A stretch of 64,000 nucleotides of DNA, taken from the NCBI RefSeq assembly GCF_037971845.1, contig NZ_CP150227.1, positions 4,774,001 to 4,838,000 of the forward strand, in the 5' to 3' direction. The notes under the pieces were generated by a model that made no database searches, was not told where the DNA came from, and saw only the letters and a list, made by a program, of their open reading frames with translations. Shown here in pieces: positions 55,290 through 64,000 of the stretch (positions are counted from its first letter, which is position 1; each line of letters starts with the position of its first letter). The position numbers and the translations under genes were made by a program. The stretch comes from Paenibacillus sp. FSL R5-0766. Its GTDB lineage: Bacteria; Bacillota; Bacilli; Paenibacillales; Paenibacillaceae.

Positions 55290-57164
55290 ATGTCCAGACC
55301 GAAATGGATTAACTGGGCCCTTGCAGCTGGTGCAGGAGCACTCGCCCTGACACTTCTGCTTCCAACATCCAATCGTCCCGAACCTAAGCCAGGTGCCCTG
55401 TCTGACTCTGCTCATGAGGAGCACACGAGTAAGCAGCGTCTGAAAGTGCAGGATGTTAAAGCAACCGATCTTCTGACCCGTATGGATGCCAAGCAACATC
55501 TCAGTATCATGCTGGAGAAAACCGCCACAATGAATGCTGCGCAGGTTAACCGATATGTGAATGATCTCCAAAGTTCACATGAACATATCAGATCCATTCA
55601 TCTCATGAATACCAATGGCTCTTTTAACAAGCCCTTTGATCACGCCTCCACACAAGGAAGCAAGTTGGAACAACAGAAGCTTCAACATGCGTTCAATCTT
55701 GCCAAAAAAGCGGTAAACAAACGTCAAAGTTTTGAATCCTCTTCTTTTCCTTTGGGAAAAGAAAAATATTTTGTTATGGGGCAACCCTCCAAAGATGGGA
55801 AAAGAGCTGTCATTGCTTTGTTCAGCCAGAACGTATTAAATGCTGTTGAACAACATCAGCGCAAAAATCTGCGCATGATCCCTTATCCGCGTGAGGGCAA
55901 ATTCAAAATTGAATCTGTTCACCCGGATACGCTTAACGAAATCACAGTGAAGACCGGACATGATAATGCCAATGCCAGTCATTTTTATGAAAATGAAATC
56001 GTCATCCGTTTTCGCCAGGATCCCGGTGAACGGGACATGCGTATCATTAAATCTGATCTGAGAGCGCAATCTGCGCGCAAGCTGGGATACACATATGTTT
56101 TTCGGTCAGAACACATGAGTTACAAGCAATTGCATAGTTATTTCGAAAGCAAATGGAATCCACTCTATATGGAGCCCCACTATATGTATTTAACCAATGA
56201 AGCCGTAACTGAACAAACAGATGTAACGATACCCAATGACATTTTGTTCTCCGATTATCAGTGGAACCTGCCTGCGATTGAGACAAACAGAGGTTGGAAT
56301 ATCACCAAAGGAAACAAAGATGTCATCGTTGCGGTGGTTGATACGGGAGTTGATATGAATCATCCTGACCTGAAGGGCAAACTCCTTGAGGGTTATAATG
56401 TGGTCGAGCCGGGAAGCCAACCGATGGATGATGTGGGACATGGGACACACGTCGCAGGCATTATCGGCGCTATTGTCAACAATAACGAAGGCGTTGCAGG
56501 CATGAGCTGGTATAATAAGGTACTCCCGGTTAAAGTACTCGACAACTCGGGTTCTGGTACCACGTATGCCGTTGCCGAAGGCATCATCTGGGCAGCGGAT
56601 CATGGAGCCAAAGTTATCAACATGAGTCTGGGCAATTATGCTGATGCGCAATTTCTTCATGATGCCATTAAATACGCTTTTGACCGGGATATCGTCCTGA
56701 TTGCAGCCACGGGGAACGATAATACAGAGCGTCCAGGATACCCTGCTGCTTATCCGGAAGTATTTGCCGTATCTGCTACGGACCCGGATATGAGCAAAGC
56801 TTCCTATTCCAACTATGGGGATTATGTAGATGTGATGGCTCCAGGGTCCAGTATCGCCAGTACCTATCCAAACAATCAGTATGCGGCCTTGTCTGGAACG
56901 TCCATGGCTAGCCCCCATGTAGCCGCACTTGCAGGTTTGATCCGTTCGTTGAACCCGGACTTGACCAACACGGAAGTGATGGATTTGATGCGCCAAAGTG
57001 TTATTGACCTCGGTGATCCGGGTCACGACAAGTATTTCGGCTATGGCCAAATCGATGTCTATAAGGCACTGCAAGCCGCATCAGGCAACAGCGCTCCTTT
57101 GCAATTCTGGCCGCAACATGTCAGACAACAAATGGATAATACGATGAAAAAGTATACTCATTAA
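55290..57164 (+). CDS. Subtilisin-like serine protease (S8 family)
   Basis: 624 residues with AAGGAGG upstream of the start. An N-terminal hydrophobic segment (about 9-26) acts as signal or anchor. Roughly 300 residues before the catalytic domain form a long pro-region, longer than the usual I9 propeptide. The catalytic triad is Asp351 (VVDTGVDMNHPDL), His384 (GHGTHVAG) and Ser538 (SGTSMASPHVAA), with the oxyanion Asn in ATGND. Spacing of the triad is subtilisin-like. Probably secreted or surface-bound. Substrate unknown. Confidence 0.92.
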   Translation: MSRPKWINWALAAGAGALALTLLLPTSNRPEPKPGALSDSAHEEHTSKQRLKVQDVKATDLLTRMDAKQHLSIMLEKTATMNAAQVNRYVNDLQSSHEHIRSIHLMNTNGSFNKPFDHASTQGSKLEQQKLQHAFNLAKKAVNKRQSFESSSFPLGKEKYFVMGQPSKDGKRAVIALFSQNVLNAVEQHQRKNLRMIPYPREGKFKIESVHPDTLNEITVKTGHDNANASHFYENEIVIRFRQDPGERDMRIIKSDLRAQSARKLGYTYVFRSEHMSYKQLHSYFESKWNPLYMEPHYMYLTNEAVTEQTDVTIPNDILFSDYQWNLPAIETNRGWNITKGNKDVIVAVVDTGVDMNHPDLKGKLLEGYNVVEPGSQPMDDVGHGTHVAGIIGAIVNNNEGVAGMSWYNKVLPVKVLDNSGSGTTYAVAEGIIWAADHGAKVINMSLGNYADAQFLHDAIKYAFDRDIVLIAATGNDNTERPGYPAAYPEVFAVSATDPDMSKASYSNYGDYVDVMAPGSSIASTYPNNQYAALSGTSMASPHVAALAGLIRSLNPDLTNTEVMDLMRQSVIDLGDPGHDKYFGYGQIDVYKALQAASGNSAPLQFWPQHVRQQMDNTMKKYTH

Positions 57165-57192
57165 TCGTAATAACTCTACTCCGTAAAAATTC

Positions 57193-57229
57193 AAAAGCAG
57201 CTGCGCCCCGGGGCGTACGCTGCTCTTTT
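57193..57229. terminator. Bidirectional hairpin between subtilase and coat gene
   Basis: AGCAGC and CGCCCC pair with GGGGCG and GCTGCT; AAAA and CTTTT flank the stem on either side. The T tracts are short, so termination strength is uncertain. Confidence 0.65.
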
Positions 57230-57264
57230 GGTTTATATCCAATTCCCCGGGGCACCCGCTGCGC

Positions 57265-57522
57265 TTAGCGCTTGCGAGAAGATGTGCGGGCTTTACTTGA
57301 TTTTTTTACGGATTTTTTCTTCGGATTATGGCTGGATACATAACAAGGGTCTTCTTCTTTGACAACAACAGGATACATGTGGTGATGAATCGGAACACAG
57401 TGATGTTTTTTGATCACTTCAATCGGGTGGATTACAGGCACGATTTGTGGGATGTAATAATCCTCAACAACCTGGATCGGGTCACAGACAATCGGGCAAA
57501 GCGGTGGACAGTAATGGTTCAT
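57265..57522 (-). CDS. CotD-like spore coat protein
   Basis: 85 residues from the ATG at 57522 (GGGAG upstream). The longer frame (110) has an unrelated N-terminus. The sequence is rich in Cys, His, Pro and Tyr (MNHYCPPLCPIVCDPIQVVED; KKHHCVPIHHHMYPVVV), like CotD-family inner-coat proteins, and ends in a very basic Lys/Ser/Arg tail. Coat proteins of this type are made late under sigma-K; I could not identify a convincing promoter. Confidence 0.8.
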   Translation of the reverse strand: MNHYCPPLCPIVCDPIQVVEDYYIPQIVPVIHPIEVIKKHHCVPIHHHMYPVVVKEEDPCYVSSHNPKKKSVKKSSKARTSSRKR

Positions 57523-57608
57523 TTCAAAACCAACTCCCTTTCTGGTGATACTATAACCTATTGCAGCAGATCGAAAGTGGATTGGATGTATGTCCATAGT
57601 CCGAAAAA

Positions 57609-59129
57609 TTATATGAGCGGTAGCCTGTCCGCCACTGTCCCACCCTGCCCAGGTGTTACTCTGTCAATGACTTGGCACAGTACACGAAGTCCTTCACACA
57701 AAAGCTCAACGTTTGTTACCGTGAAACAGATACGCAGACTTGGTGTATCCATCTCCCCTACATAACAGGCGGAACCGGGGAGGAAAGAAACCCCTGCAGC
57801 AAGTGACTGATGATGCAACTCACGCATATCCAGGTTACTCGGAAGTTGGAGCCACAGATTGAGTCCTCCCTCTGGCAATCGCCATTGCATACCCGGAGTA
57901 GCATGCTGTTCCAGCACTTCGGATGCTGCGCACAAGCGAGAATACAATTCATCCCTCAATCGGGATACATAGGCACCATACTGATTCTGAATGAAAGATT
58001 GCAGCGCCTTTTGTGTAAGCAGCGGACTCCCTAAATCCGCCGTAGATTTCGCGGCCACAAGCCGGGTCAATACACTTCCGTCTGCGATGGCGCAGGCTAT
58101 ACGGCAACCGGGAGAGAGCACCTTGCTGAAGCTTTTGATATATACGACATGACCTGTCCCATCCATCGATTTAATGGACGCCGGAGGAGGCTCACGAAAA
58201 TAAAGATCTGCAAAAGGATCATCCTCCAGAATGAGGCAGTGGTAGCTTTGCGCGAGATTAAGAAGCTGTGCCCGTCTTCTTGCACTCATCGTGATCCCTG
58301 TTGGATTGTGATAGGTCGGGATCGTATAGATCAGCTTGGGTGGATAGGTATCACATAATCGGGTCAACAGATCAATACGCATGCCTTCGTCATCCATCGG
58401 GACCGTAATGATCTTCGCGCCTCTACTCGTAAATACATCAATGGCTCCGGTATAGCTTGGTGCCTCCATGTATACTACATCCCCAGGTCCGACAAAAGTC
58501 CGTGCCACAAGATCGATCCCCTGCTGAGCACCACTTGTAATTAACATGCGTTCAGGTGTAGCCTGTAGTCCACGCTCGGCAAAATGTTCGGCAAAGATCT
58601 GTCTAAGCTCTCGATCTCCCTGAAAAGATCCGTAAGCTGCCATACGCTCTGTATGATCAGAGGAGAGTCGGTAGGCGCTATCGATAATCTCGCGTGTAGG
58701 CAACAGTTCAGGCTGAATCGCTGACATATGAAGTTCATACCGTACTTGAGGTGACGTATCAAAATGTCTCCAGAGCTGGGCTCGCGGTAAATAATCCACC
58801 AGTGCCATCTGCCAATTCCATGACGTACTGGATTCACTGTTGGCATGGTTTCGCTGCGTTCGGTCCACATCCTCCATCTGATCCACCTTCAATGCACCTC
58901 TCACATAACAACCTTTCCCCTGGGAGCAGGTGATCAATTGAATCGCTTCAAGTTCAGCATACGCTTTGGATACAGTGACCAGGCTGACACCCAAATCCGC
59001 AGTCATTTTACGAACAGAAGGAAGCCGGGTTCCGGGTTCAATGAGTCCTGATCTAATGCGATCGGCAATCGTTAGCGCAATCTGCACGTACAATTTGGTA
59101 CTGCTTCCCCGCTTTAATTCAATATGCAT
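57609..59129 (-). CDS. MocR-family regulator (GntR DNA-binding plus aminotransferase-like domain)
   Basis: 506 residues from the ATG at 59129 (GGGGGAG just upstream). A GntR winged helix covers about 1-70 (TKLYVQIALTIADRIRSGLIEPGTRLPSVRKMTADLGVSLVTVSKAYAELE in the sequence). A fold-type I aminotransferase-like domain carries the PLP lysine in VYIKSFSKVLSPGCRIACAI. MocR proteins sense PLP-linked metabolites and usually regulate the divergent gene. That gene here is an aminotransferase 107 bp away, with inverted repeats between. Confidence 0.93.
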   Translation of the reverse strand: MHIELKRGSSTKLYVQIALTIADRIRSGLIEPGTRLPSVRKMTADLGVSLVTVSKAYAELEAIQLITCSQGKGCYVRGALKVDQMEDVDRTQRNHANSESSTSWNWQMALVDYLPRAQLWRHFDTSPQVRYELHMSAIQPELLPTREIIDSAYRLSSDHTERMAAYGSFQGDRELRQIFAEHFAERGLQATPERMLITSGAQQGIDLVARTFVGPGDVVYMEAPSYTGAIDVFTSRGAKIITVPMDDEGMRIDLLTRLCDTYPPKLIYTIPTYHNPTGITMSARRRAQLLNLAQSYHCLILEDDPFADLYFREPPPASIKSMDGTGHVVYIKSFSKVLSPGCRIACAIADGSVLTRLVAAKSTADLGSPLLTQKALQSFIQNQYGAYVSRLRDELYSRLCAASEVLEQHATPGMQWRLPEGGLNLWLQLPSNLDMRELHHQSLAAGVSFLPGSACYVGEMDTPSLRICFTVTNVELLCEGLRVLCQVIDRVTPGQGGTVADRLPLI

Positions 59130-59141
59130 ATGTGCTCCCCC

Positions 59142-59222
59142 AACTGTTATGATCTTCATTTTACTGTTATAGTGTAGTCCGTCTATTATAGTTTATAATA
59201 TCAGTATAACAGTGAATAACAG
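59142..59222. promoter_or_regulatory. Probable MocR operator array
   Basis: A symmetric set of repeats: AACTGTTATG at 59142-59151, ACTGTTATA at 59163-59171, the perfect inverse TATAACAGT at 59205-59213, and ATAACAG at 59216-59222. The central AT-rich 33 bases contain TATAAT on both strands (plus 59194-59199; minus 59190-59185), fit for two divergent promoters. Confidence 0.65.
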
Positions 59223-59236
59223 GAGATGAGAATAAC

Positions 59237-60466
59237 ATGAGTATCCCTTGGTCCAAAATGGCACAAAACACCCCGTCCTCTGTCGTTCGCGACATGCTCC
59301 AGGCCGCTCAGGCACCTGGAATGATCTCACTAGCCGGTGGATTACCAGCCCAGACTTCATTCCCGCTGGAAGCCATCCGCGTTGCATATGAAAAAGTATT
59401 TATGAGCGGAGCAGCCGCTCTTCAATATGCGGAGACTGAGGGTTACCGTCCTCTTCGCGCCAAAATTGCCGAACGTCTTGAATCCAAGGGCATTCCCGCT
59501 TCACCCGATCACATGCTTCTCACTACGGGTTCACAGCAATCCATTGACTTGGTTTGCCGCATCCTTCTTGACCCGGGTGACCGTGTATTGGTTGAATCAC
59601 CAACCTACCTCGCTGCTCTGCAAGTCATTCATTCCTATCAGGCTGAATCTCACGGCGTAGCCTGTGATGATCACGGTATGTTACCTGAATCTCTGGAGGA
59701 ACAGCTCCAGTTGCATCGTCCAAAACTTGTCTATATTAATCCAACATTCTCCAATCCTACGGGAAAAGTGTGGTCGCGAGAAAGAAGACAGCAGGCTGTG
59801 GATCTGTGCCGCAAGTATGGTGTACTCATTCTGGAAGATGATCCCTATGGTGAAATTCGGTTCAATCCGGAGCAATTGGATGTCCCTGCACTCGCAGAAC
59901 TGGATGCAGTATCCTATGACGGCCCTTCCAACGTTATCTACACCAGTACATTCTCCAAAACGGTAGCACCTGGCCTTCGTACGGGCTGGATACTGGCTGC
60001 TCCCGATATTGTCAAAATGGCAGCACGAGCCAAACAAGGTGCCGACTTGCACTCCAGCAGTATTGACCAAAGAGCGCTTCATGCACTGCTTGAATCTTTC
60101 GATCTGGATGCGCATATCCGCCATATTTCAGAGGATTACGAACAACGCATGAAAACACTGACGACTCTCATGGCAGCCAAAGCCTGGGAAGGTATCTCGT
60201 GGAATTCACCACAAGGTGGCATGTTCTTGTGGCTGCAACTACCTGAAGGCATGCTGGCAAGCAATCTGTTCACTTATGGTATCCAGGAGAAAGTGTGCAT
60301 TGTCCCGGGTGATTCCTTTTATGCAGGTACACCAGAGTTAAACCGCATGCGAATCAACTTTACTCATACGGACCCTGAGCTTCTTCCGGAAGCCGTGGAA
60401 AGAATGGATCGCGCCATCCAACGTTGGCATGCTTCCTTAACATCGGACAGTGTTGTTACACTGTAA
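59237..60466 (+). CDS. PLP-dependent aminotransferase, class I/II
   Basis: 409 residues. Fold-type I pattern: ISLAGGLPAQTSFPLEAIR, LLTTGSQQSIDLVCRILLDPGD, INPTFSNPTGKVWSRERR, LEDDPYGEIRF, and the PLP lysine motif STFSKTVAPGLRTGWILA. It resembles 2-aminoadipate/aromatic-type or multi-substrate aminotransferases of the LysN/MocR-partner group. The amino donor is not determinable. It is divergently transcribed from the mocR gene, which probably controls it. AGGAGATG precedes the start. Confidence 0.9.
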   Translation: MSIPWSKMAQNTPSSVVRDMLQAAQAPGMISLAGGLPAQTSFPLEAIRVAYEKVFMSGAAALQYAETEGYRPLRAKIAERLESKGIPASPDHMLLTTGSQQSIDLVCRILLDPGDRVLVESPTYLAALQVIHSYQAESHGVACDDHGMLPESLEEQLQLHRPKLVYINPTFSNPTGKVWSRERRQQAVDLCRKYGVLILEDDPYGEIRFNPEQLDVPALAELDAVSYDGPSNVIYTSTFSKTVAPGLRTGWILAAPDIVKMAARAKQGADLHSSSIDQRALHALLESFDLDAHIRHISEDYEQRMKTLTTLMAAKAWEGISWNSPQGGMFLWLQLPEGMLASNLFTYGIQEKVCIVPGDSFYAGTPELNRMRINFTHTDPELLPEAVERMDRAIQRWHASLTSDSVVTL

Positions 60467-60531
60467 TGAACTGTCATAAACGCTTCGCTATTCCATTAAC
60501 GTATGAAGGTTAATAATTTGATATGAGAAAT

Positions 60532-60581
60532 AAAAATAAGGCGGCAGACCCGAGAATCTCGGAACTGCCGCCTTATTTTTA
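60532..60581. terminator. Bidirectional terminator between the aminotransferase gene and rnpB
   Basis: AATAAGGCGGCAG pairs perfectly with CTGCCGCCTTATT, with an inner CCGAGA/TCTCGG hairpin, and A and T tracts on opposite sides. It can end both the plus-strand aminotransferase and the minus-strand RNase P RNA transcripts. Confidence 0.92.
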
Positions 60582-60719
60582 TAGAACCTGTTATAAACAG
60601 GAGTTATGTTTTTTCAGATGTTCATGGGTCCTTCTGATCAGTCAGGCCATCGGATGATTCATACGAGTTTGTCCTTGACTGATAGGTGGACTACATTGTG
60701 TTGCAATAGTGTTGTTGTA

Positions 60720-61137
60720 GTTAGGAAAGCTTACCGTAAGCCGGGTTCTGTGCTCTTCGTGGTTCATACGGGAACTACCCTCCCACCAGAAGCGACAATC
60801 ATCTATCTAGGCCATACATTGCTGCACAGCTCAAGCGACCAACCTAGACACACCTCGGGCTAAGGTTGCCTCCTCCGAAAAGGCGGCTGTGTCCCATTAG
60901 GTCTTGCTCCAGATGGGGTTTACCAGGAACGAAGTCACCAGCGTTCCTCGGGGTCTCTTACACCTCGGTTCCATCCTTGCCTGTGCCGGAAAATCCGGCC
61001 ATCGGCGGTCCATTTCTGTGGCACTATCCTTCAACTCGCGCTGACTGGACGTTATCCAGCATCCTGCCCTGTGGAGCCCGGACTTTCCTCTCGTGGCAAC
61101 AAAGGCCACCAGCGATTGTCTGTCAAGCTTTCCGAAC
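60720..61137 (-). ncRNA. rnpB: RNase P RNA (class A-like)
   Basis: About 418 nt. Helix P1 is formed by the ends (GTTCGGAAAGCTT with AAGCTTTCCTAAC). The 5' core GAGGAAAGTCCGGGCTCC and the 3' core ACAGAACCCGGCTTA form P4. Internal motifs CCGCCGATGGCC, GGTGTAAGAGACC and GGTAAACCCCATC (the L15 GGTAA that pairs with tRNA CCA) match the class A fold known from E. coli, whereas Bacillus has class B. This catalytic RNA removes 5' leaders from pre-tRNAs. Ends are approximate. Confidence 0.93.
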
Positions 61138-61147
61138 AACATTACAT

Positions 61148-61176
61148 AGTATACAGGCATTTAGGTTCCCAGACAA
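61148..61176 (-). promoter_or_regulatory. Promoter of rnpB
   Basis: On the minus strand TTGTCT (61176-61171), a 17-base spacer and TATACT (61153-61148). The expected start falls a few bases before the P1 helix. Confidence 0.75.
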
Positions 61177-61213
61177 GCTTAATATTACTGGAAACCACAT
61201 AGCAAAGGTCTTT

Positions 61214-62329
61214 TTAGATAAATTGGAATACTTCCGTATTTACCTCTGAAGCTGTAACTTGCGTATCATATCGTTTTTCTTCCAAACGGGAACGAAGCCA
61301 ATCTGCTGTTTTTGGTTTCATAATCTTCTCGGAATTATGTCCCGGGTCGATGATACACATACCTGCCATTAACGCATCATGAGCCGTGTGATAATCAATA
61401 TCTCCGGTCACAATAACATCCGCACCTTTGAAGCGGGCAGTCAGCGTGTAACGGCTGCCAGAGCCGCCAAGAACCGCTGCTTTTTTGATCTGCTTGTTCA
61501 GATCTCCTACTACACGCACATGAGGCACATTGAATTGGGTCTTCACGACCTCCACGAGCTCACCTAATGTCTTAGGCTCCCTAAGGGGTCCCAAGCGTCC
61601 CAGACCAAGCGTACGGCCCTTTAAATCCATTGCATAGAGGTCGTAGGCCACTTCCTCATACGGATGAGCCTTTAGCATCGCCTGAACGACCTTACTGCGC
61701 AGACTTTGGGGTACGATGGTCTCAATCCGCATTTCTTCCACACGTTCCATCTGCCCTTGAGTACCGATAAACGGTTGAGTCCCTTCACCAGGTACAAACG
61801 TTCCTGTACCTTCCGTGTTGAAGCTGCACTTGTTATATTGACCGATACTCCCCGCTCCGGCTTCCAGAATGGCCTGAAGAACCTGTTCATGATGGGTACG
61901 AGGCACAAACACAGCCAGCTTGTACAGATGATCTGTGTGGACATCTTCCAGCGATTCTTTACTCTCGATGCCAAGTGCCTCGGCCATCCAGTCATTCATA
62001 CCACCCTCGGCCACATCCAGGTTCGTATGACTGATATAAACAGCAATATCATGCTTAATCAGCTTTTCATACAATTTACCCATAGGTGTATCTGTACTCA
62101 GTGACTTAACCGGACGGAAAATGATCGCGTGATGAGCGATAATCAGGTTGGCACCAATACGAATCGCTTCGTCCACCACTTCATCCGTCACATCCAAAGC
62201 TACTAATACGTGACTGATTTCTTTTTGCAAACTGCCGAGCTGCAGACCAATGCGGTCATCCGGTACAGCCAGATGTTTGGGAGCGAGTTGCTCCATCAGT
62301 TGAATTACAGTTTGACCTTTGGCAAACAT
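61214..62329 (-). CDS. Nif3-like dinuclear metal centre protein (YqfO)
   Basis: 371 residues. Two NIF3/GTP-cyclohydrolase-I-like halves (metal ligands in NLIIAHHAIIF and ISHTNLDVAEGGMNDW; DIDYHTAHDALMAGMCIIDPGHNSEK) flank a PII/CutA-like inserted domain (about 130-235), the architecture of B. subtilis YqfO. The protein is hexameric with two metals per site; its function remains unclear. It overlaps trmK by 25 bases, the same pairing as yqfN-yqfO in B. subtilis. Confidence 0.92.
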   Translation of the reverse strand: MFAKGQTVIQLMEQLAPKHLAVPDDRIGLQLGSLQKEISHVLVALDVTDEVVDEAIRIGANLIIAHHAIIFRPVKSLSTDTPMGKLYEKLIKHDIAVYISHTNLDVAEGGMNDWMAEALGIESKESLEDVHTDHLYKLAVFVPRTHHEQVLQAILEAGAGSIGQYNKCSFNTEGTGTFVPGEGTQPFIGTQGQMERVEEMRIETIVPQSLRSKVVQAMLKAHPYEEVAYDLYAMDLKGRTLGLGRLGPLREPKTLGELVEVVKTQFNVPHVRVVGDLNKQIKKAAVLGGSGSRYTLTARFKGADVIVTGDIDYHTAHDALMAGMCIIDPGHNSEKIMKPKTADWLRSRLEEKRYDTQVTASEVNTEVFQFI

Positions 62330-63063
62330 GCCAAAACCTCCTTCAAGTTTGCGATAAGACGCTCTACCTCAGCCGCCTTGTCCCGGGAAGAATCCTGATC
62401 GGATTTGGAGATCGAGTTTACAACCCCTTGCAGCTTGATGATCTCACTTTCCCATTTGGAAAAAAATACATCCGATGGACGATCCACCAAATAAGGTCCC
62501 ATCCGCAGCAACAAATCTTTCGTTAATTCTGCCCCGCCTTGAAGCGGACGTGCACGATACACCTCTACATTGGCAATCGGGCTTACGGATTGTGGCATCG
62601 CCGTTATAATCTCATAGATCTTGCCATCTTCTTCGAGCAACTGTTCTGCTACAACCACCCACTGATGCTCCAGCAGCCAGCGTCTGAGTATATCTTCTCC
62701 CACATTTGGTTGCAAAATAAGTAACTGGACTCCTTCCAGTTTGGATAAACCTCGGTCCAAAATAGAGGCAATCAGGGCACCACCCATGCCTGCAATGGTG
62801 ATGACATCCACTTCTCCTGCAGAGATTACATCCAATCCGTCTCCACGGCGTACCGTTATTTTTTCTTTTAGGCCAGCATCGCTGACTTGTTTGCATGCAG
62901 CATCATAAGGGCCAGGATTGACTTCCCCGGCTACTGCACTTGCAGCTTTCCCACTGCGGATTGCGGCTACTGGCAGCAACGCGTGGTCTGAACCGATATC
63001 AGCCATGCGGCTGCCATCGGGAATTTGATCATGTATTCGCTGTAATCGATTCGAAAGTTTCAT
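62305..63063 (-). CDS. trmK: tRNA (adenine(22)-N1)-methyltransferase TrmK
   Basis: 252 residues from the ATG at 63063 (weak TAGGTG site five bases upstream); the open frame continues 28 codons further but without homology. Class I methyltransferase motifs: MADIGSDHALLPVAAIRSGKA, AGEVNPGPYDAACKQV, and VDVITIAGMGGALIASIL. A C-terminal helical extension follows. TrmK methylates N1 of A22 in bacterial tRNAs. It stands between sigA and the nif3-like gene, as in B. subtilis. Confidence 0.93.
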   Translation of the reverse strand: MKLSNRLQRIHDQIPDGSRMADIGSDHALLPVAAIRSGKAASAVAGEVNPGPYDAACKQVSDAGLKEKITVRRGDGLDVISAGEVDVITIAGMGGALIASILDRGLSKLEGVQLLILQPNVGEDILRRWLLEHQWVVVAEQLLEEDGKIYEIITAMPQSVSPIANVEVYRARPLQGGAELTKDLLLRMGPYLVDRPSDVFFSKWESEIIKLQGVVNSISKSDQDSSRDKAAEVERLIANLKEVLACLPKVKL

Positions 63064-63189
63064 GAAGCACCTACACCATTCATTTAATTTATTGATTTGC
63101 ATTGAACAAGGAAAAGCGATAAAATAAAATCCAATAAAACATTTCAAGGATGAATTTCCAAAACCAAGAAATCAAGACGTTTAAATTAA

Positions 63190-63238
63190 AAATAAAGGAG
63201 ACCCCGCCGCCGCTAAAGCGTCTTGCGGAAAGTCTCCC
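63190..63238 (-). terminator. Terminator after sigA/rpoD
   Basis: On the minus strand GGGAGAC and CCGC pair with GCGG and GTCTCC (with internal loops), followed by TTTATTTTT. It lies just past the sigA stop. Confidence 0.75.
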
Positions 63239-63247
63239 ATAGTTCGA

Positions 63248-64000
<753 letters not shown>

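Overview
The window reads as the chromosome of an endospore-forming member of the Bacillales, most likely Paenibacillus or a close relative. Three things support this. The cell-wall and division (dcw) cluster runs straight into spoIIGA-sigE-sigG and the ylm genes. Sporulation genes are scattered throughout (spoVD, spoVE, rsfA, a YhcN/YlaJ lipoprotein, a CotD-like coat protein). Coding is dense with Shine-Dalgarno sites close to AGGAGG. MurE carries the DNPR motif of meso-diaminopimelate-adding enzymes, so the wall is probably DAP-type. No tRNA, rRNA, CRISPR array, prophage or complete insertion sequence is visible.

Layout. (1) 1-28276, nearly all on the minus strand: ahcY, then the dcw operon mraZ-rsmH-ftsL-pbpB-spoVD-murE-murF-mraY-murD-spoVE-murG-murB-murA-divIB, then ftsA-ftsZ, spoIIGA-sigE, sigG and ylmC-D-E-sepF-ylmG-ylmH. 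This set builds and flips lipid II, makes the septal synthases, forms and anchors the Z ring, and then switches compartment-specific sporulation sigma factors on. Compared with Bacillus subtilis, murA sits inside the cluster and ylxW, ylxX and sbp are missing. (2) 28321-37933: bshC (bacillithiol synthesis), an oligopeptide ABC transporter with a fused OppD-OppF ATPase, a DUF3397 membrane protein, a ketopantoate reductase and rsfA. (3) 38249-50031: a DUF2626 protein, an unrecognised secreted coiled-coil protein with a sigma-E-like promoter, an orphan solute-binding protein, a ylaG-L-like block (typA, ylaH, an LCP ligase, a PNPOx-fold protein, ylaJ, ylaK/phoH), a LiaF-like membrane protein and two divergent TerC-family genes. 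(4) 50155-64000: thiI with its cysteine desulfurase, a lytic transglycosylase, DUF proteins, a subtilisin-like protease, a CotD-like coat protein, a MocR regulator divergent from an aminotransferase, RNase P RNA, a Nif3-family protein, trmK and the 3' part of sigA/rpoD.

Most of the window is ordinary housekeeping DNA. The items I would look at again are: a 255-bp inverted-repeat, hairpin-rich element between typA and ylaH that looks like a small MITE; an RNase P RNA whose core resembles the ancestral class A rather than the Bacillus class B; a 10-bp tandem repeat upstream of mraZ that fits an MraZ operator; promoter-like matches to sigma-H (ftsA), sigma-E (the coiled-coil gene) and sigma-F/G (sigG); and a symmetric repeat array between mocR and its aminotransferase. 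I did not find a convincing multi-gene system of unknown type. All promoter, terminator and operator calls were made by eye from the sequence.
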